DNA of 64,000 bases from Brachypodium distachyon. Its lineage: Eukaryota; Streptophyta; Magnoliopsida; Poales; Poaceae. Positions 1-10,002 of the stretch are shown here, one piece after another. The notes below the pieces were generated by a model, which worked only from the letters and a program-made list of their open reading frames with translations, was not told where the DNA came from and did not search any database. The translations under genes and the position numbers were made by a program. How positions within the stretch are numbered: the first letter of the stretch is position 1; every line of letters starts with the position of its first letter. The DNA is taken from contig NC_016133.3 of the NCBI RefSeq assembly GCF_000005505.3, positions 2,604,001 through 2,668,000 on the forward strand. Direction: 5' to 3'.

Positions 1-1068
1 ATCAAACACCTCCAGCAAACGCAGGAGCTTGATGGGGTCCTTCTTGACATCCGCAACTGCACGGCCAAACCTCAAGAAATCAAGAACACTAGCCTGTGCT
101 GCCACCTCGGCGAAGCACGCTGATGAAACATCCTTGTGCTGGCCAAACACCTTGGCGCAGAGCTGCCGCTCAGACTCAAGGAGGCGGCGCACCACAAACT
201 CCAAATGCTGCCCCCACAACTCGACACCAGGTCCCAATGCCTGTGCATCATCCGCCGGGTTGCGCAAGTAATCGAGGCCAAGGGCACGAACGCTGGCACT
301 GACCACGCCACCGCGTGCATCGGCATACATGGAAATGCAGCTGTCTCGCCGGCCATTGGCCACAAGGCGGTCCAGAATCAGGCTGAGCTTGCGGACCGCG
401 GTGGCGGGGATGCGAGACGACGACGAAATGGATGCGGAGCTGGTGGCGCCGTGCTGCTGCATCGCGAGCGGCGCGGAGTGCTCGGCTAGGAGGCGGCGGA
501 ACACGCCCTCAAGCATGTCCAGCGCGGCTGCCAGGAGCCCCCCATCGAGGTACCCGGACGGTTTCCTGAGCTCATCCAGAGCGACCCCGACCTCGGCGAG
601 GAACCGCGGGTCGGCGAGGTCGTGGTCACCAAGATACTCGACGATGTCGGCGAGCCACTGGGCGGCGAGGCCGCAGTTATCCGACAGGAACCTCAGCGCC
701 TCCTCGAGCCGGCCGAGCACGGCGAGGTACCCGGGTAGGTCGCCCGCCGGGCCAGGGCCCCCCTCGCCGGCCTCGAGCAGCGAAGGCTCGAGCCCGTGCA
801 CGGCGTCGAACACCTTGAGGACCGCGGCGGCGGGGCCGACGGCGCGGTCGATGTGCGGGCCGGCGGCGACCAGCTCGGCCCGGGGCGCCCGGATCGGGCG
901 CACGGCGGCCTCCAGCGCCGGCAGCGCCGCCTGGATCTCCTCGAGCCGGGGCGCCCCGCGCGCCATCGCCTGCCCCATCGCGCGCGACCGCTCCACGCCG
1001 GCTCGCAGCGAGCGCGCCGCCGCCGCCAGGGGCGATGCCGCCGCGAGGTCGTCGACGTCCTGATCCAT
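1..1068 (-). CDS. EXO70-family exocyst subunit, 5' part (runs off left edge)
   Basis: The reading frame opens at the ATG on the minus strand at 1068 and stays open for 356 codons to base 1, so the stop lies outside the window. The product begins MDQDVDDLAASPLAAAARSL. It continues with the helical N-terminal region typical of plant EXO70, including an RPIRAPRAELVAAGPHIDRA-like segment, then a DNCGLAAQWLADIVEYLGDH segment and a VRKLSLILDRLVANG segment. EXO70 proteins are subunits of the exocyst, which tethers secretory vesicles to the plasma membrane; plants have many EXO70 paralogues and some act in immunity. Most plant EXO70 genes are intronless, which fits the uninterrupted frame. The 5' end is very GC-rich. 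The subfamily (A1-like or other) was not settled. The region just upstream on the minus strand is GA/CT-rich, as in many grass core promoters. Confidence 0.85.
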   Translation of the reverse strand, partial: MDQDVDDLAAASPLAAAARSLRAGVERSRAMGQAMARGAPRLEEIQAALPALEAAVRPIRAPRAELVAAGPHIDRAVGPAAAVLKVFDAVHGLEPSLLEAGEGGPGPAGDLPGYLAVLGRLEEALRFLSDNCGLAAQWLADIVEYLGDHDLADPRFLAEVGVALDELRKPSGYLDGGLLAAALDMLEGVFRRLLAEHSAPLAMQQHGATSSASISSSSRIPATAVRKLSLILDRLVANGRRDSCISMYADARGGVVSASVRALGLDYLRNPADDAQALGPGVELWGQHLEFVVRRLLESERQLCAKVFGQHKDVSSACFAEVAAQASVLDFLRFGRAVADVKKDPIKLLRLLEVFD

Positions 1069-2465
1069 CGCCTGTGCTCGGGTGTATGGAGAGAGAGTGA
1101 GAGAGGGATGGAGAGAAGCCGCCGCTCCCCGGATGGAGAGCGCAATGAGGTCTGATTTTGGAATCACGGCTTCTTGCTGTGGGCGGAGAGAGAGAGGGGG
1201 GGTTTCTTCGGGTTTTTAGGTTGGAAGAGGAGACTCTGGTCGGGGAGAAGAGACTACAGTAGCCCTTTGCTTGTTCGTGTCATTGTGTTGTGTGTGTGCG
1301 CATAATGATTTTGTTTTGTTTTTAGAGGATCCAGATTCCAGAAACCCCGGTCGTCAATGGCAGGGCTGGTTTTCGATGCATCAACGCATGGTAGCTTTAT
1401 TTTTCTAGCCGGACTTTTTTGCCACTTCTTATTACGAAAGATAACGGAAATATAACGTTTCGGACGTAAAAGACGGCAAAAGACAGAGAAAAAAAAAGGA
1501 GGGATAGAGGAGAGCAGCAGGAAATCTACGCGGCAGAAAACCCACCGAAAAATAATAATCATATTTTCAGTAACAAAAATAACTATTAATCACTTTATTT
1601 CTGAAATCGTAACCTGACTATTCTCGCTTGCATTCTGGATCCACACATGCCACCTATCCATCTTCATGTCAAAAACTATTTGTCACCTTCTCTCTTCCTA
1701 ATCTCTTCCTAATCTCAGTAGGGTGGGGGGTGTCAATGTTAATCGAGAAATGATGAGCGGATGTAGCAATTGACTGCTGCGTTCTTTTCGGATTCCAGAA
1801 CTAGCTTCTTCTAAAAACTGCCATCATATAGCTTTTTGAAGAAAACCACGTCTCAGATTTAGATAGGTTTCCAAAGTAGTTTAGTCCACTAATTTGATAG
1901 CCTAATAAAAATTTAGACAACGGTTTCTAGAGAAAACTGATGGCGCCTGTCAGTGCTCTCACGCCATGGGTCGAGACTTGAGACCTTCGGGAGCACCTCA
2001 TCTGCGTGTTGTACGCCGAAACGCATCACAACACAGCCGAGCACGTCATGGCGTTCACTGATTCACGTCCACAAACAACCAGCATCTGCATTTTGCTCGT
2101 GGACAGCAACTTGCCTGGCGCTCAAAAGCTGAATCTCAAATCTTCACATGAATCATGACTCGAGTTGAAACACATATATAGAAAAAAAAAAGGAGCGAGA
2201 CACGATCGACGGACCGATCATTGCTCGCGGAATCTCGAACGCGAGATCTGCGAGGGCCCATGCACGTGCGTCGCCGGCCCCTGCAGGAGATCGCAGCAGC
2301 AACGGGCTTGACTGACGGCAGGGCCCTCATTTTCATATAGCGACATTCATCTGTCGCGGAACTGATGGTTAGGATTCCGATCTCGTTTACCAGATCGACG
2401 CCGCCGGCCGTTTATCACGATTCCAAATTCTAGTTCCGACACGGCTCGAGTAAATTCAACGGAAC
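1069..2465. other. Intergenic, no gene supported
   Basis: This stretch holds the upstream region of the EXO70 gene (a GA-rich tract at about 1085-1240) followed by AT-rich sequence. The short open frames here have no recognisable motifs and no GC-rich coding signature. I see no gene. Confidence 0.5.
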
Positions 2466-2584
2466 TACTCCCTCCGTATATTAATTATAGTGCTACATAT
2501 TAAGTGTATCTCGACGTTTTTGTAAGTACACATACATTCATATTTAGACGAATTTGAGTCACTTAATATGTGATGGAGGGAGTA
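2466..2584. repeat. Stowaway-type MITE
   Basis: TA target dinucleotides flank an element starting CTCCCTCCGT and ending in the near-complement ATGGAGGGAG, about 115 bp inside. The inner part carries the acattcatatttagacgaa and cacttaatatgtg segments seen in sibling copies at 34268, 48981 and 9121. These are typical marks of grass Stowaway (Tc1/mariner-derived) MITEs. Confidence 0.85.
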
Positions 2585-2908
2585 ATTTTTTTTGAGAAAC
2601 ACAATACAGACGCGGACGCTCACAAACACCTACGTAAACTCAGACCTATGAACGCACGCATGCACACCCTAACCGTATGAGCACCTTCGAGAGACTGGTC
2701 TGACAGATCATCTTTAAATTGACGAAGTCATCACATGCGTCTCGTAGTTGACGGGTACATCACTCTCACTGAAAGCACAACACCGGTTAACCCCTGGAAT
2801 AAATTCAGGAAATGCGAGCACCCATGCCAAGTCTGAAACTTGAATCTGGGTGGGCTGGTTCCACCACGAGAAATCTACCACCTGAGATAGGCTCAGTCCG
2901 CCGGAACT
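2585..2908 (-). mobile_element. tRNA-derived SINE-like element, minus orientation
   Basis: A T-run followed by GAGAAACACAATACAGACGC starts the element, which is the A-rich tail as seen from the plus strand. It continues through ctatgaacgcacgcatgcac and gagcaccttcgagagactgg. Near the right end lies the reverse complement of a degenerate Pol III B box (AGATTCAAGTTTC on the minus strand). The organisation matches a repeat I recall as common in wheat and relatives. It lies directly against the preceding MITE. Family assignment is from memory, not a search. Confidence 0.5.
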
Positions 2909-3835
2909 AATTATTTTGTCATTGCGGTTTCACGAAAGCATACATGACATTATTTTTCTCACTGAATCACAATTCTTCAGACATGTCTTGTCAAATACCG
3001 TAGCCACCCAAAATTTCCTTTTGCAATTTTTTTTTCTAGTTTAGTAGATTATTTCCGACATATGGGGACCACATGCAAGTGCCTACGTGGCAAAAAATAC
3101 TCGGTCAAAGGCCCGTCCCTACCTGATCCCTGAACTCGGGAGAGATCAAGAACGGGCGAGTACAGGTTTGAGTAAAAAGCCTGTTAAGAATTGATGTGAC
3201 ACTTGCACGTTGCTCTATCTGTCGGAATCGGTGACAAAACACACTTAACCGGTAGATTGCTTTTTCGAGAAAACATGATTCAAAAATGATGGTTCTGCGT
3301 GAAAATTAACGTAGTTTCGCGAATCACTGTCTGGCCATAAAATGCATGGCTTTATGAGACTTACTTCATGATCCTACTCGAAACCGTATTTTGCCTCGAG
3401 AGCTGGGCCGAGCCCAAAGGCCGCAGCCTGCAATTCATCCGGCCAACAAAGCTATGGATCACTGCAATTCATCCGGCCCGGGTCGTGTGTGCTTGCTCCG
3501 ATAAACTCTGAATCACGTCCGTACTACCCCCCGGTTTTCAGGGCCGTCTTTCTTCGATTGCACGCCATGGATGAGCGAGCAATCATGCCTGAAAAGAAGA
3601 TTTGAGTCCTGTGCGTGCGTGGGTACTGGGCAGATCTGTAGATGTAGGCTCCATGGGTCGGAACATGCCTTTGCTTACACTTTTGTGCTGTCAAGTTTCT
3701 TACGCTACACCTTTTCATTTTCTACACTGTAATTCGTTTGCTTGGCTCTGCAAAAAAGATGGAGAGCGGATCAAGTGAGAGGGAGCAAATCAAGGGAATG
3801 GAGACGTAGTCCTATGCTTGCTGGGGTAAATTAAA
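2909..3835. other. Intergenic, no gene supported
   Basis: AT-rich to mixed sequence without motif-bearing open frames. A short duplicated phrase (gcaattcatccggcc) occurs at about 3430 and 3465. Nothing else recognised. Confidence 0.4.
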
Positions 3836-3952
3836 TACTCCCTCCGTTTCATAATTCTTGTTTCAAATCTGCCCAAAATTAGACGTATCTATTCCTAAAA
3901 AACGTCTAGATACATGTAATATTTTGACAAAAATTATGAAACGTAGCGAGTA
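3836..3952. repeat. Stowaway-type MITE
   Basis: TA flanks an element starting CTCCCTCCGTTTCATAATTC and ending in the complementary GAATTATGAAAC-type arm with a degenerate terminus (GTAGCGAG). The inner aacgtctagatacatgtaat segment is shared with the copies at 30777 and 57516. Confidence 0.8.
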
Positions 3953-4463
3953 CAATACATGCACATACAAATGTATTTACTGCCTTTTTTAGAGAAGGCC
4001 ATCATGGCTAGGTTTATTACTCATCAAAATAACATCAGGAGGATTATCCAACCAACTACTAGAGATAAGTTCAAGAAAAAGAAGGTGAAATGATACTGTA
4101 CCAGATAACAATATTGACCAGTGACGATGTGAGCAGGCTGGATATCCATCCATCAAGGCAACGTATTTGGTGAAATGGATGGTACAGATCAGGCCCGTTG
4201 ATTCCCGGATGGACGGGCCAGATCGAAGTTCCCTATCCAGCCACTTGCTGTGTTTTTTAACTCGTGATTACACAACCCAACCCTCGTGGCTCTCTTGAAT
4301 CCTGATCTTCCCCGTGTGTTGATTAGATACACGGTTACGCGTCATTAACCACCCCCGTACTTGTTTATATGCTGCTACGTACATACCGTGTGTGAGTCTA
4401 CACTTCAAAAATATTCCTGATCTCGCTGGATTTGTATTTAGATCTTTTTATCGATAACTTAGA

Positions 4464-4614
4464 AATAATTAATTACTCACTACTACCTCTTTCCATAATT
4501 CTTGTTTTAAATTTGTCTAAAAATGTATTTATCTATTTAAAAAACGTCTAGATGCATGTAATAATTCGACAAGAATTATGAAACGGATGATCGAGCAGTG
4601 AGTAATTAATTATT
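4464..4614. repeat. Degenerate Stowaway MITE inside an 18-bp perfect inverted repeat
   Basis: Bases 4464-4481 (AATAATTAATTACTCACT) are the exact reverse complement of 4597-4614. Between them is a decayed Stowaway element (ctacctctttccataattc ... gaattatgaaacgg) that keeps the aaaacgtctagatgcatgta core. Either the arms are an unusual extension of the element or the element inserted in the centre of an older palindrome. Confidence 0.65.
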
Positions 4615-4838
4615 TTTGAGTCATGAGAGAAACAACAAAGATCATTAATTGTAAACCTTTGCAATCGGGCAAAAACAACAGTCAGCCTAGCACGCGTACA
4701 TCCAACGACCGGCAAAATGAGTCTTCCAGCATCCAAACAAAAATAATCAGGGGATGAATGAATGTGACAAGAGCAAAATGAATGGCCTCAGAAAAATAAT
4801 CGCAGTAAATAAATACGCCACGAGTACAGAAGTCACCG

Positions 4839-4846
4839 TATATATA
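4839..4846 (+). promoter_or_regulatory. TATA box of the PP2C gene
   Basis: TATATATA lies inside the 14-bp palindrome CCGTATATATACGG, about 215 bases before the chosen PP2C start codon. The interval after about 4930 is strongly CT-rich (Y-patch-like), as expected of a grass 5' leader. Placement is by sequence only. Confidence 0.45.
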
Positions 4847-5059
4847 CGGAGGCAATAATAGAAGGCGGTGGGGGCCGCGTTGACCGGGCAAGCGGGGTCT
4901 CCGCCACGTCACCCGGCACGACCCGCCGATCGTTCCCATCCACTCCTCTTCTTTCCCCTCTCTTCCCTTTCCCCTTTCCTCTCCGCTCTTCCCCTCTCCT
5001 CTCCTCTCTCGCTCTCTCTGCCGCGCCCCCCAATCCCGATCTCCTCTCCTCCCCCTCTC

Positions 5060-8000
5060 ATGCATGAGAGGTCGGCGGGGATCCCACCAACGCTAGCCGC
5101 CGCTGCCTCCGCCGCCGCGCGCTTCTCCTTCCTCTTGCTGTTGCTGCTCGTGGTCGCGGGGCGGTCGTCGTCCGCCTGGTCGTGGTGTCGCGAGGGGGAG
5201 GCGGAGGAGGTGAAGGGGTGCTCCCGGATCATGGGGTTCGGGGGGGACGGCTCGCCGGCCACCGGTGGCGGGATCAGGTGACGTTGCTTATTTATCTTTT
5301 TCCCCTGCCCGCGCGCGTACTGGTTGCTTGATGTGGTTGGTTCTAGGGATTTTGTTGATTCTAATGGCTCGAAGGCTCGCTGGTTGATTCGTTCTGGGTC
5401 CTCCCGAGGCGAGGCGGGTTGGTCTGTGACTGTGAGGAGGGGGGAGGGAGAGAGATCCGTGGCTGTTGGCAGGAGCTAGTGCCTCGTTGTAGGGTTACTC
5501 CACTGTGAGTATAGGCAGCGAATTTGTGTGGCCGCGCATGAGTCAGAAGAACAGAAGTGGCACGCAGCCTTTGAGTTGGATCTGTCCGATTGGGCAGCCT
5601 TTTTCGGCGGTGAATTTGGTTGGCGCACGATGGTATGGTTGTGTTTTAGGGACAACAACAATACTAGGGATTGTGCCATGAGAAGTTTTGTCTCTCTGTG
5701 TCAGTGTCCCGGTGAAAACCTGCCATCTGGCCTTCGCTGGCCGGTGACATACCTACGTCGTCCCCTTGTTGGAAGCATGGCTTTGGTGCCGTGCGGTGCT
5801 CTGGCCTTGATTGGTTGGACCCGGTTTCCAGGCTAAAAGCCCTGTCCTGACCTTCATAGGCTGTATCCGGCAACGTTGGCGTGCATGTGTTTCTTCCTCT
5901 CGAAAGGCGTTGCTTCGGAAACCTAGCTGTCGGTGTTTTTTGTCGTGGTTATGCCGCTGCTAGCTCATGTACTCTGCTTGCTAGCTCATGTACTCTGCTT
6001 GTATGATGATGTCTTAGACTGACCTGGCATCTTATTTAATAACATTATTAGGCCAGGAGATCTTGCTTTCCTTTTTGGGAAATAAAATGTCGCGCTGTGA
6101 GGATCTACCCCCAAAAAATCTGGTCTGTCTGGTGTATTAACGTGTTTCTCGAGCGAATTCACCACATTCTTAAACATGGCTTTGAATAAACATAAAGGCC
6201 GCACACTGAGCACTATACTAAGTGATTCATAAAATGATCATGTGAGCAAATGGCAATCCATGGCATGCCTACTACCATTTCTATGTGAGATAGTTTATTA
6301 TGTAATAATGCTCCACAAGTTGTTTATGTGTGCTGGTACTTTGGAACAAAAACAGATGAAACCGAGGGACAAAAGATGACGATACACCATGCATACGATA
6401 CACTACCTCAAGCTACTCTGTTTTTCATATATTTGATTACACAAAGTACATGTGTTTAAAAAGTGTGACACATTTGATTTCACATGAAAATGTTGTAGAA
6501 TGCGTTTCATCAATTTATCATTTTGGATATCTTAACTGATAATTTTTCCTTTTGCCATTGCAGTGAAAATGGCAGGTTCAGTTATGGGTTTGCAAGTTGT
6601 GCTGGGAAAAGGGCATCAATGGAGGATTTCTATGAGACAAGAGTCGATGATGTTGATGGAGAGACTGTCGGGTTGTTTGGCGTATTTGATGGTATGATTT
6701 GCCTAGTGAAGAAGCACCTTGCTCAGTTCTTTTTTATTAGTGAAGCGAGTAACTATAGCTGGCTTTTCCTATAGGTCATGGTGGAGCTCGAGCAGCTGAA
6801 TATGTGAAGAAGCACCTCTTCAGCAATTTAATCAAGCATCCGCAATTCATCGCAGATACAAAGTCTGCTATTGGTATGTATATCATGCATAAACTGTTGT
6901 GGACCAAAATATTTCTACCCAGGTAGAGGGCGATCATGATTTCCTTCCATTTCTCTTTTGCAGCTGAAACATTCACTCATACAGATTCAGAGTTTCTGAA
7001 AGCTGATAGTAGCCATACCAGAGATGCTGGCTCAACTGCCTCGACAGCTATTCTCGTCGGCGGTCGCTTGGTGGTGGCGAACGTTGGTGATTCTAGAGCC
7101 GTTGTTTGTAAAGGAGGGAAGGGTAAGTCCATCGTCTGTAACGCTGTATTCCTGGACCATTGATTCAATGGAAAGTTCATCTTGCTGTTTTCTTAGAGAA
7201 CATGCAAACAAGTGTTCATGGTGCTACATAGGTACCAGAGTTGGACAACAAGTGCTGTGATCATAGATTCAGAGAACATACATGCAACTTTTGCAGCGAT
7301 TTCGGTTTCTTCAGACGGTCATGATGTTTTCTTAATCCCATTTTTGCAGCGATTGCGGTTTCAAGGGATCACAAACCTGACCAGACAGATGAGAGGCAGA
7401 GAATTGAGGAAGCTGGAGGCTTTGTGATGTGGGCTGGTATTTTCATGAGGCCTCTGAAACTGTCCACTTCAGTATGTGCTTATTTCTAGTATTACTTCTG
7501 TTTAACTATTGAGTTTTTTCGTAGGTACGTGGCGTGTTGGTGGCGTTCTTGCTGTTTCACGAGCATTTGGTGATAAACTTTTGAAGCAGTATGTTGTTGC
7601 TGATCCAGAGATCAAGGTTTGGCTAAGTTTTGTTTGCTTGCTTAGTTCTCAGCTAGCACCTCTTCTGCCGATTTTGGATTAGATATTCTGGGCAGTGGTG
7701 GCAGTAATTAGAAGTTCGGGGAGATGATATTATATAGGTGATGCCCAAATAAATCAGGATAAATTGTGTTAACAGAAGCAGATACCATCATAAGTACCAG
7801 AAATGTAACTCAATGTTGAGATTTCTGATCTACCAGTTAACTGTAGCTTTTTATCGAACTTCTTCACTGTTTTCACGCAAGGAATAAATGATGGCACCCA
7901 TTCCTAAGAAGAGGAAGCTAAATGCTACTCCCTCCGATCCATAATTAAACTTGGTGAATTTATCAAATCAACCATCTTCATCACTGTCCTTTACTGCTAT

Positions 8001-8355
8001 TTACAGGAGGAGGTAGTCGACAGCTCACTCGAATTCCTCATCCTCGCTAGTGATGGGCTGTGGGATGTTGTAACTAATGATGTAAGTGCATAGCCATATT
8101 TACTGAAGATTCTCCTTATGCTGCTATTATCCTGTAATACTCAATGGGTCATCCTGAATTTTCTATTTACAGGAAGCTGTTGCCATGGTCAGGCCTATAG
8201 AAGACCCTGAGCAAGCAGCGAAGGGGCTGCTCCAAGAAGCTTCTAAGAGAGGAAGTGCTGATAACATCACTGTTGTCATCGTCCGCTTTTTAGAGGGAAC
8301 AACAGAGATTGGAGACGGACCGAGTGAGGAGGTCGCCAAAGACCAATCTTCATAG
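5060..8355 (+). CDS. Protein phosphatase 2C (PP2C), eight exons
   Basis: Coding exons read as 5060-5277, 6564-6691, 6775-6873, 6964-7122, 7350-7436, 7525-7616, 8007-8081 and 8173-8355, all with GT/AG ends and compatible phases, giving 346 residues. Residues about 23-36 are a run of leucines and phenylalanines, a possible signal anchor. The catalytic fold follows: GKRASMED, the metal-binding FGVFDGHGG (Asp115, split by an intron), [60 protein letters not shown] (Asp277) and [12 protein letters not shown] (Asp316). All metal-ligand aspartates of the PPM/PP2C family are present. It should dephosphorylate Ser/Thr residues using Mn2+ or Mg2+. It resembles the Arabidopsis At4g31750 type. An in-frame upstream ATG at 4868 lies in the CT-rich leader and was not used. 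Intron 6 holds one end of a Stowaway MITE (about 7926). Exon 5 has a duplicated acceptor region. Confidence 0.92.
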
Positions 8356-8786
8356 TGGTTATCGTTCTCCTATGGTGTTGTATTTGCTGTTGTATCTGAT
8401 GGTCGAAGTAGATGAACCATGGCGGCACCCTGCCATGCTGCGAAACCAAACTGACTTGGCCTGGATTTCATCCTCGTTCCATGCTTCCCGGCTGTCCTAG
8501 ATGGTAATTGGGGAGCAGAGGGATGATGTGGCTAGTGTTGTTACCATATGATCCCAAGGGGTACTTTTTTCCTCCTTACTCAACCTTGTAATGTGTAGCT
8601 TATGTGCTGGTGTTTCGTGCTACTGATTTTTTAGCAGTAAATGCATGTAACTCTACTATTTGAAGTATTTGAACAAAGTTGTTGTGCTTCTGATGTCATA
8701 CTTCAGAGATCAAAATGGTGCATCTATCATAATTCATCGTTTCTGTGAGTAAGGCAGAGCCAAAACCATCTGTTTTCAGAATGTAG
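8356..8786. other. PP2C 3' UTR and downstream flank
   Basis: Follows the PP2C stop. It is T-rich and contains cttgtaatgtg and gcagtaaatgcatg, consistent with a 3' UTR and polyadenylation region. No further coding sequence is supported. Confidence 0.45.
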
Positions 8787-8942
8787 CACGTCTGGAACCA
8801 TATGAATCATACAAACGAATGATCATACATTTGAAGGGAAAGATTAGGTGCATCCAGGTCACAATGGCGCAGATGGTTTATCAAAGAAGGATGGTGCAGA
8901 TGGTGATGAGTGATTTGATGTCTCTGTTTGCTTGCAAATAAA

Positions 8943-9003
8943 TACTCCATCCGTTACTAAATGTGGTTTTAGTGCAAACAAGTATTTAGAAACGGAGGGA
9001 GTA
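8943..9003. repeat. Short Stowaway-type MITE
   Basis: A 57-bp palindromic element (CTCCATCCGTTACTAAATG ... tatttagaaacggagggag) flanked by TA. It lies inside DNA that interrupts the F-box A upstream homology. Confidence 0.75.
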
Positions 9004-9120
9004 CACCTCTAACAGTATACGGCAACTGCATATACACCAGTTTTACTTCTCGAAGGAACATTTACACAGCACGCAGCCAAGCGATCATCTGGATATACCA
9101 AAAAAATATGTAGAGATTAC

Positions 9121-9238
9121 TACTTCCTCCGATCCTAATTAATTGTCGAAATATTACATGTATCTAGACACATTTTGGGCATAGATACATCCATATTTGG
9201 GAAAAATTTGAGACAATTAATATGGATCGGAGGGAGTA
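9121..9238. repeat. Stowaway-type MITE with an extra terminus next to it
   Basis: TA-flanked element beginning CTTCCTCCGATCC and ending GGATCGGAGGGAG, with the atgtatctagacacatttt core. A second isolated right end (gggacggagggagta) follows at about 9265-9283, the remnant of another copy. Confidence 0.8.
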
Positions 9239-9632
9239 TTTACAAATCCACGTCAGTTAATTCGGGACGGAGGGAGTACTTTGAACAAGTGACTATCTGG
9301 ACACATAAATGATGTAGAGCTTACTATATGTCCACTCAGATCATATGCAGGAATTGTATTCAGGTATCCAAGATTCAGATACGATCAAATAGTTACAAAC
9401 TCTGACGGGTATGAGGGTATGCTGATCAATAAACTGATGAACAAAAACTCACAAGGAAGAATGCATAAATGATAAATGAAGTAAAACCGAGCAATCTCTT
9501 ACCTTTGTTACTCAGAGATGTAACTGTCTTTTCAGATTAATAAAGTTGTTTTCCCCGTAAAAAAAATGAAGTAAAACCGAAATGCGAGCCCACGAGTAAA
9601 CAAAGCAATCTGCACGAATCTTGGCACCAAAT

Positions 9633-10002
9633 CCTTCTGCTGCCTCGACAATGACAAGACGGCAGCAGAAGGAATGCTTGGGATGCTCAGTATATGCGAT
9701 CGTGATGACAGTGAAGATGACGCATATTGGCTCACGTATTCTGTTCTGAGAATAACCAATGGCAGTCCGAGAAGGTCATCCCATTGCTGATAATGTGTCG
9801 GTATGTGATGGGTGTAGCTGGGGGATACCTGCTTTTAGAAACGCCGTACACCACATCTTCACAAGATAAGCTACATATTGGGTATTTTTCGGTGGACATC
9901 AAGACGTTTCAGGTCGAGTTGTTCGCTGGGCTTAGCGAAGCCATCTTTCCTGGTCGACTATATGCTGGTTTCCCACCATCATTGTGTGCACCAACTATAT
10001 GA
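9633..10002 (+). pseudogene. F-box gene copy A, 3' fragment only
   Basis: About 340 bases match the last quarter of F-box copies B and C (EGMLGMLS, then NNQWQSEKVIPL, GYFSVDIKTFQVELFAGLSE, ending CAPTI and a stop). The F-box and middle of the gene are missing, and a one-base loss near 9752 shifts the frame before NNQW. Upstream, 8787-8875 and about 9580-9625 match the promoter side of copy B (about 28109-28240), so this is an internally deleted copy rather than a random fragment. At the break there is a hairpin: 9633-9644 is the reverse complement of 9661-9672, and the sequence left of the loop is a short inverted piece of the gene itself. Not expected to encode a functional protein. Confidence 0.8.

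Noticed and set aside
29..1155. Long plus-strand open frames over the EXO70 gene
   Set aside because: They are GC-rich antisense shadows of the minus-strand EXO70 frame, which alone shows recognisable family sequence.
4868..5059. Upstream in-frame ATG at 4868 as the PP2C start
   Set aside because: The segment is CT-rich leader close behind a TATA box, and its translation is Pro/Ser/Leu low-complexity.
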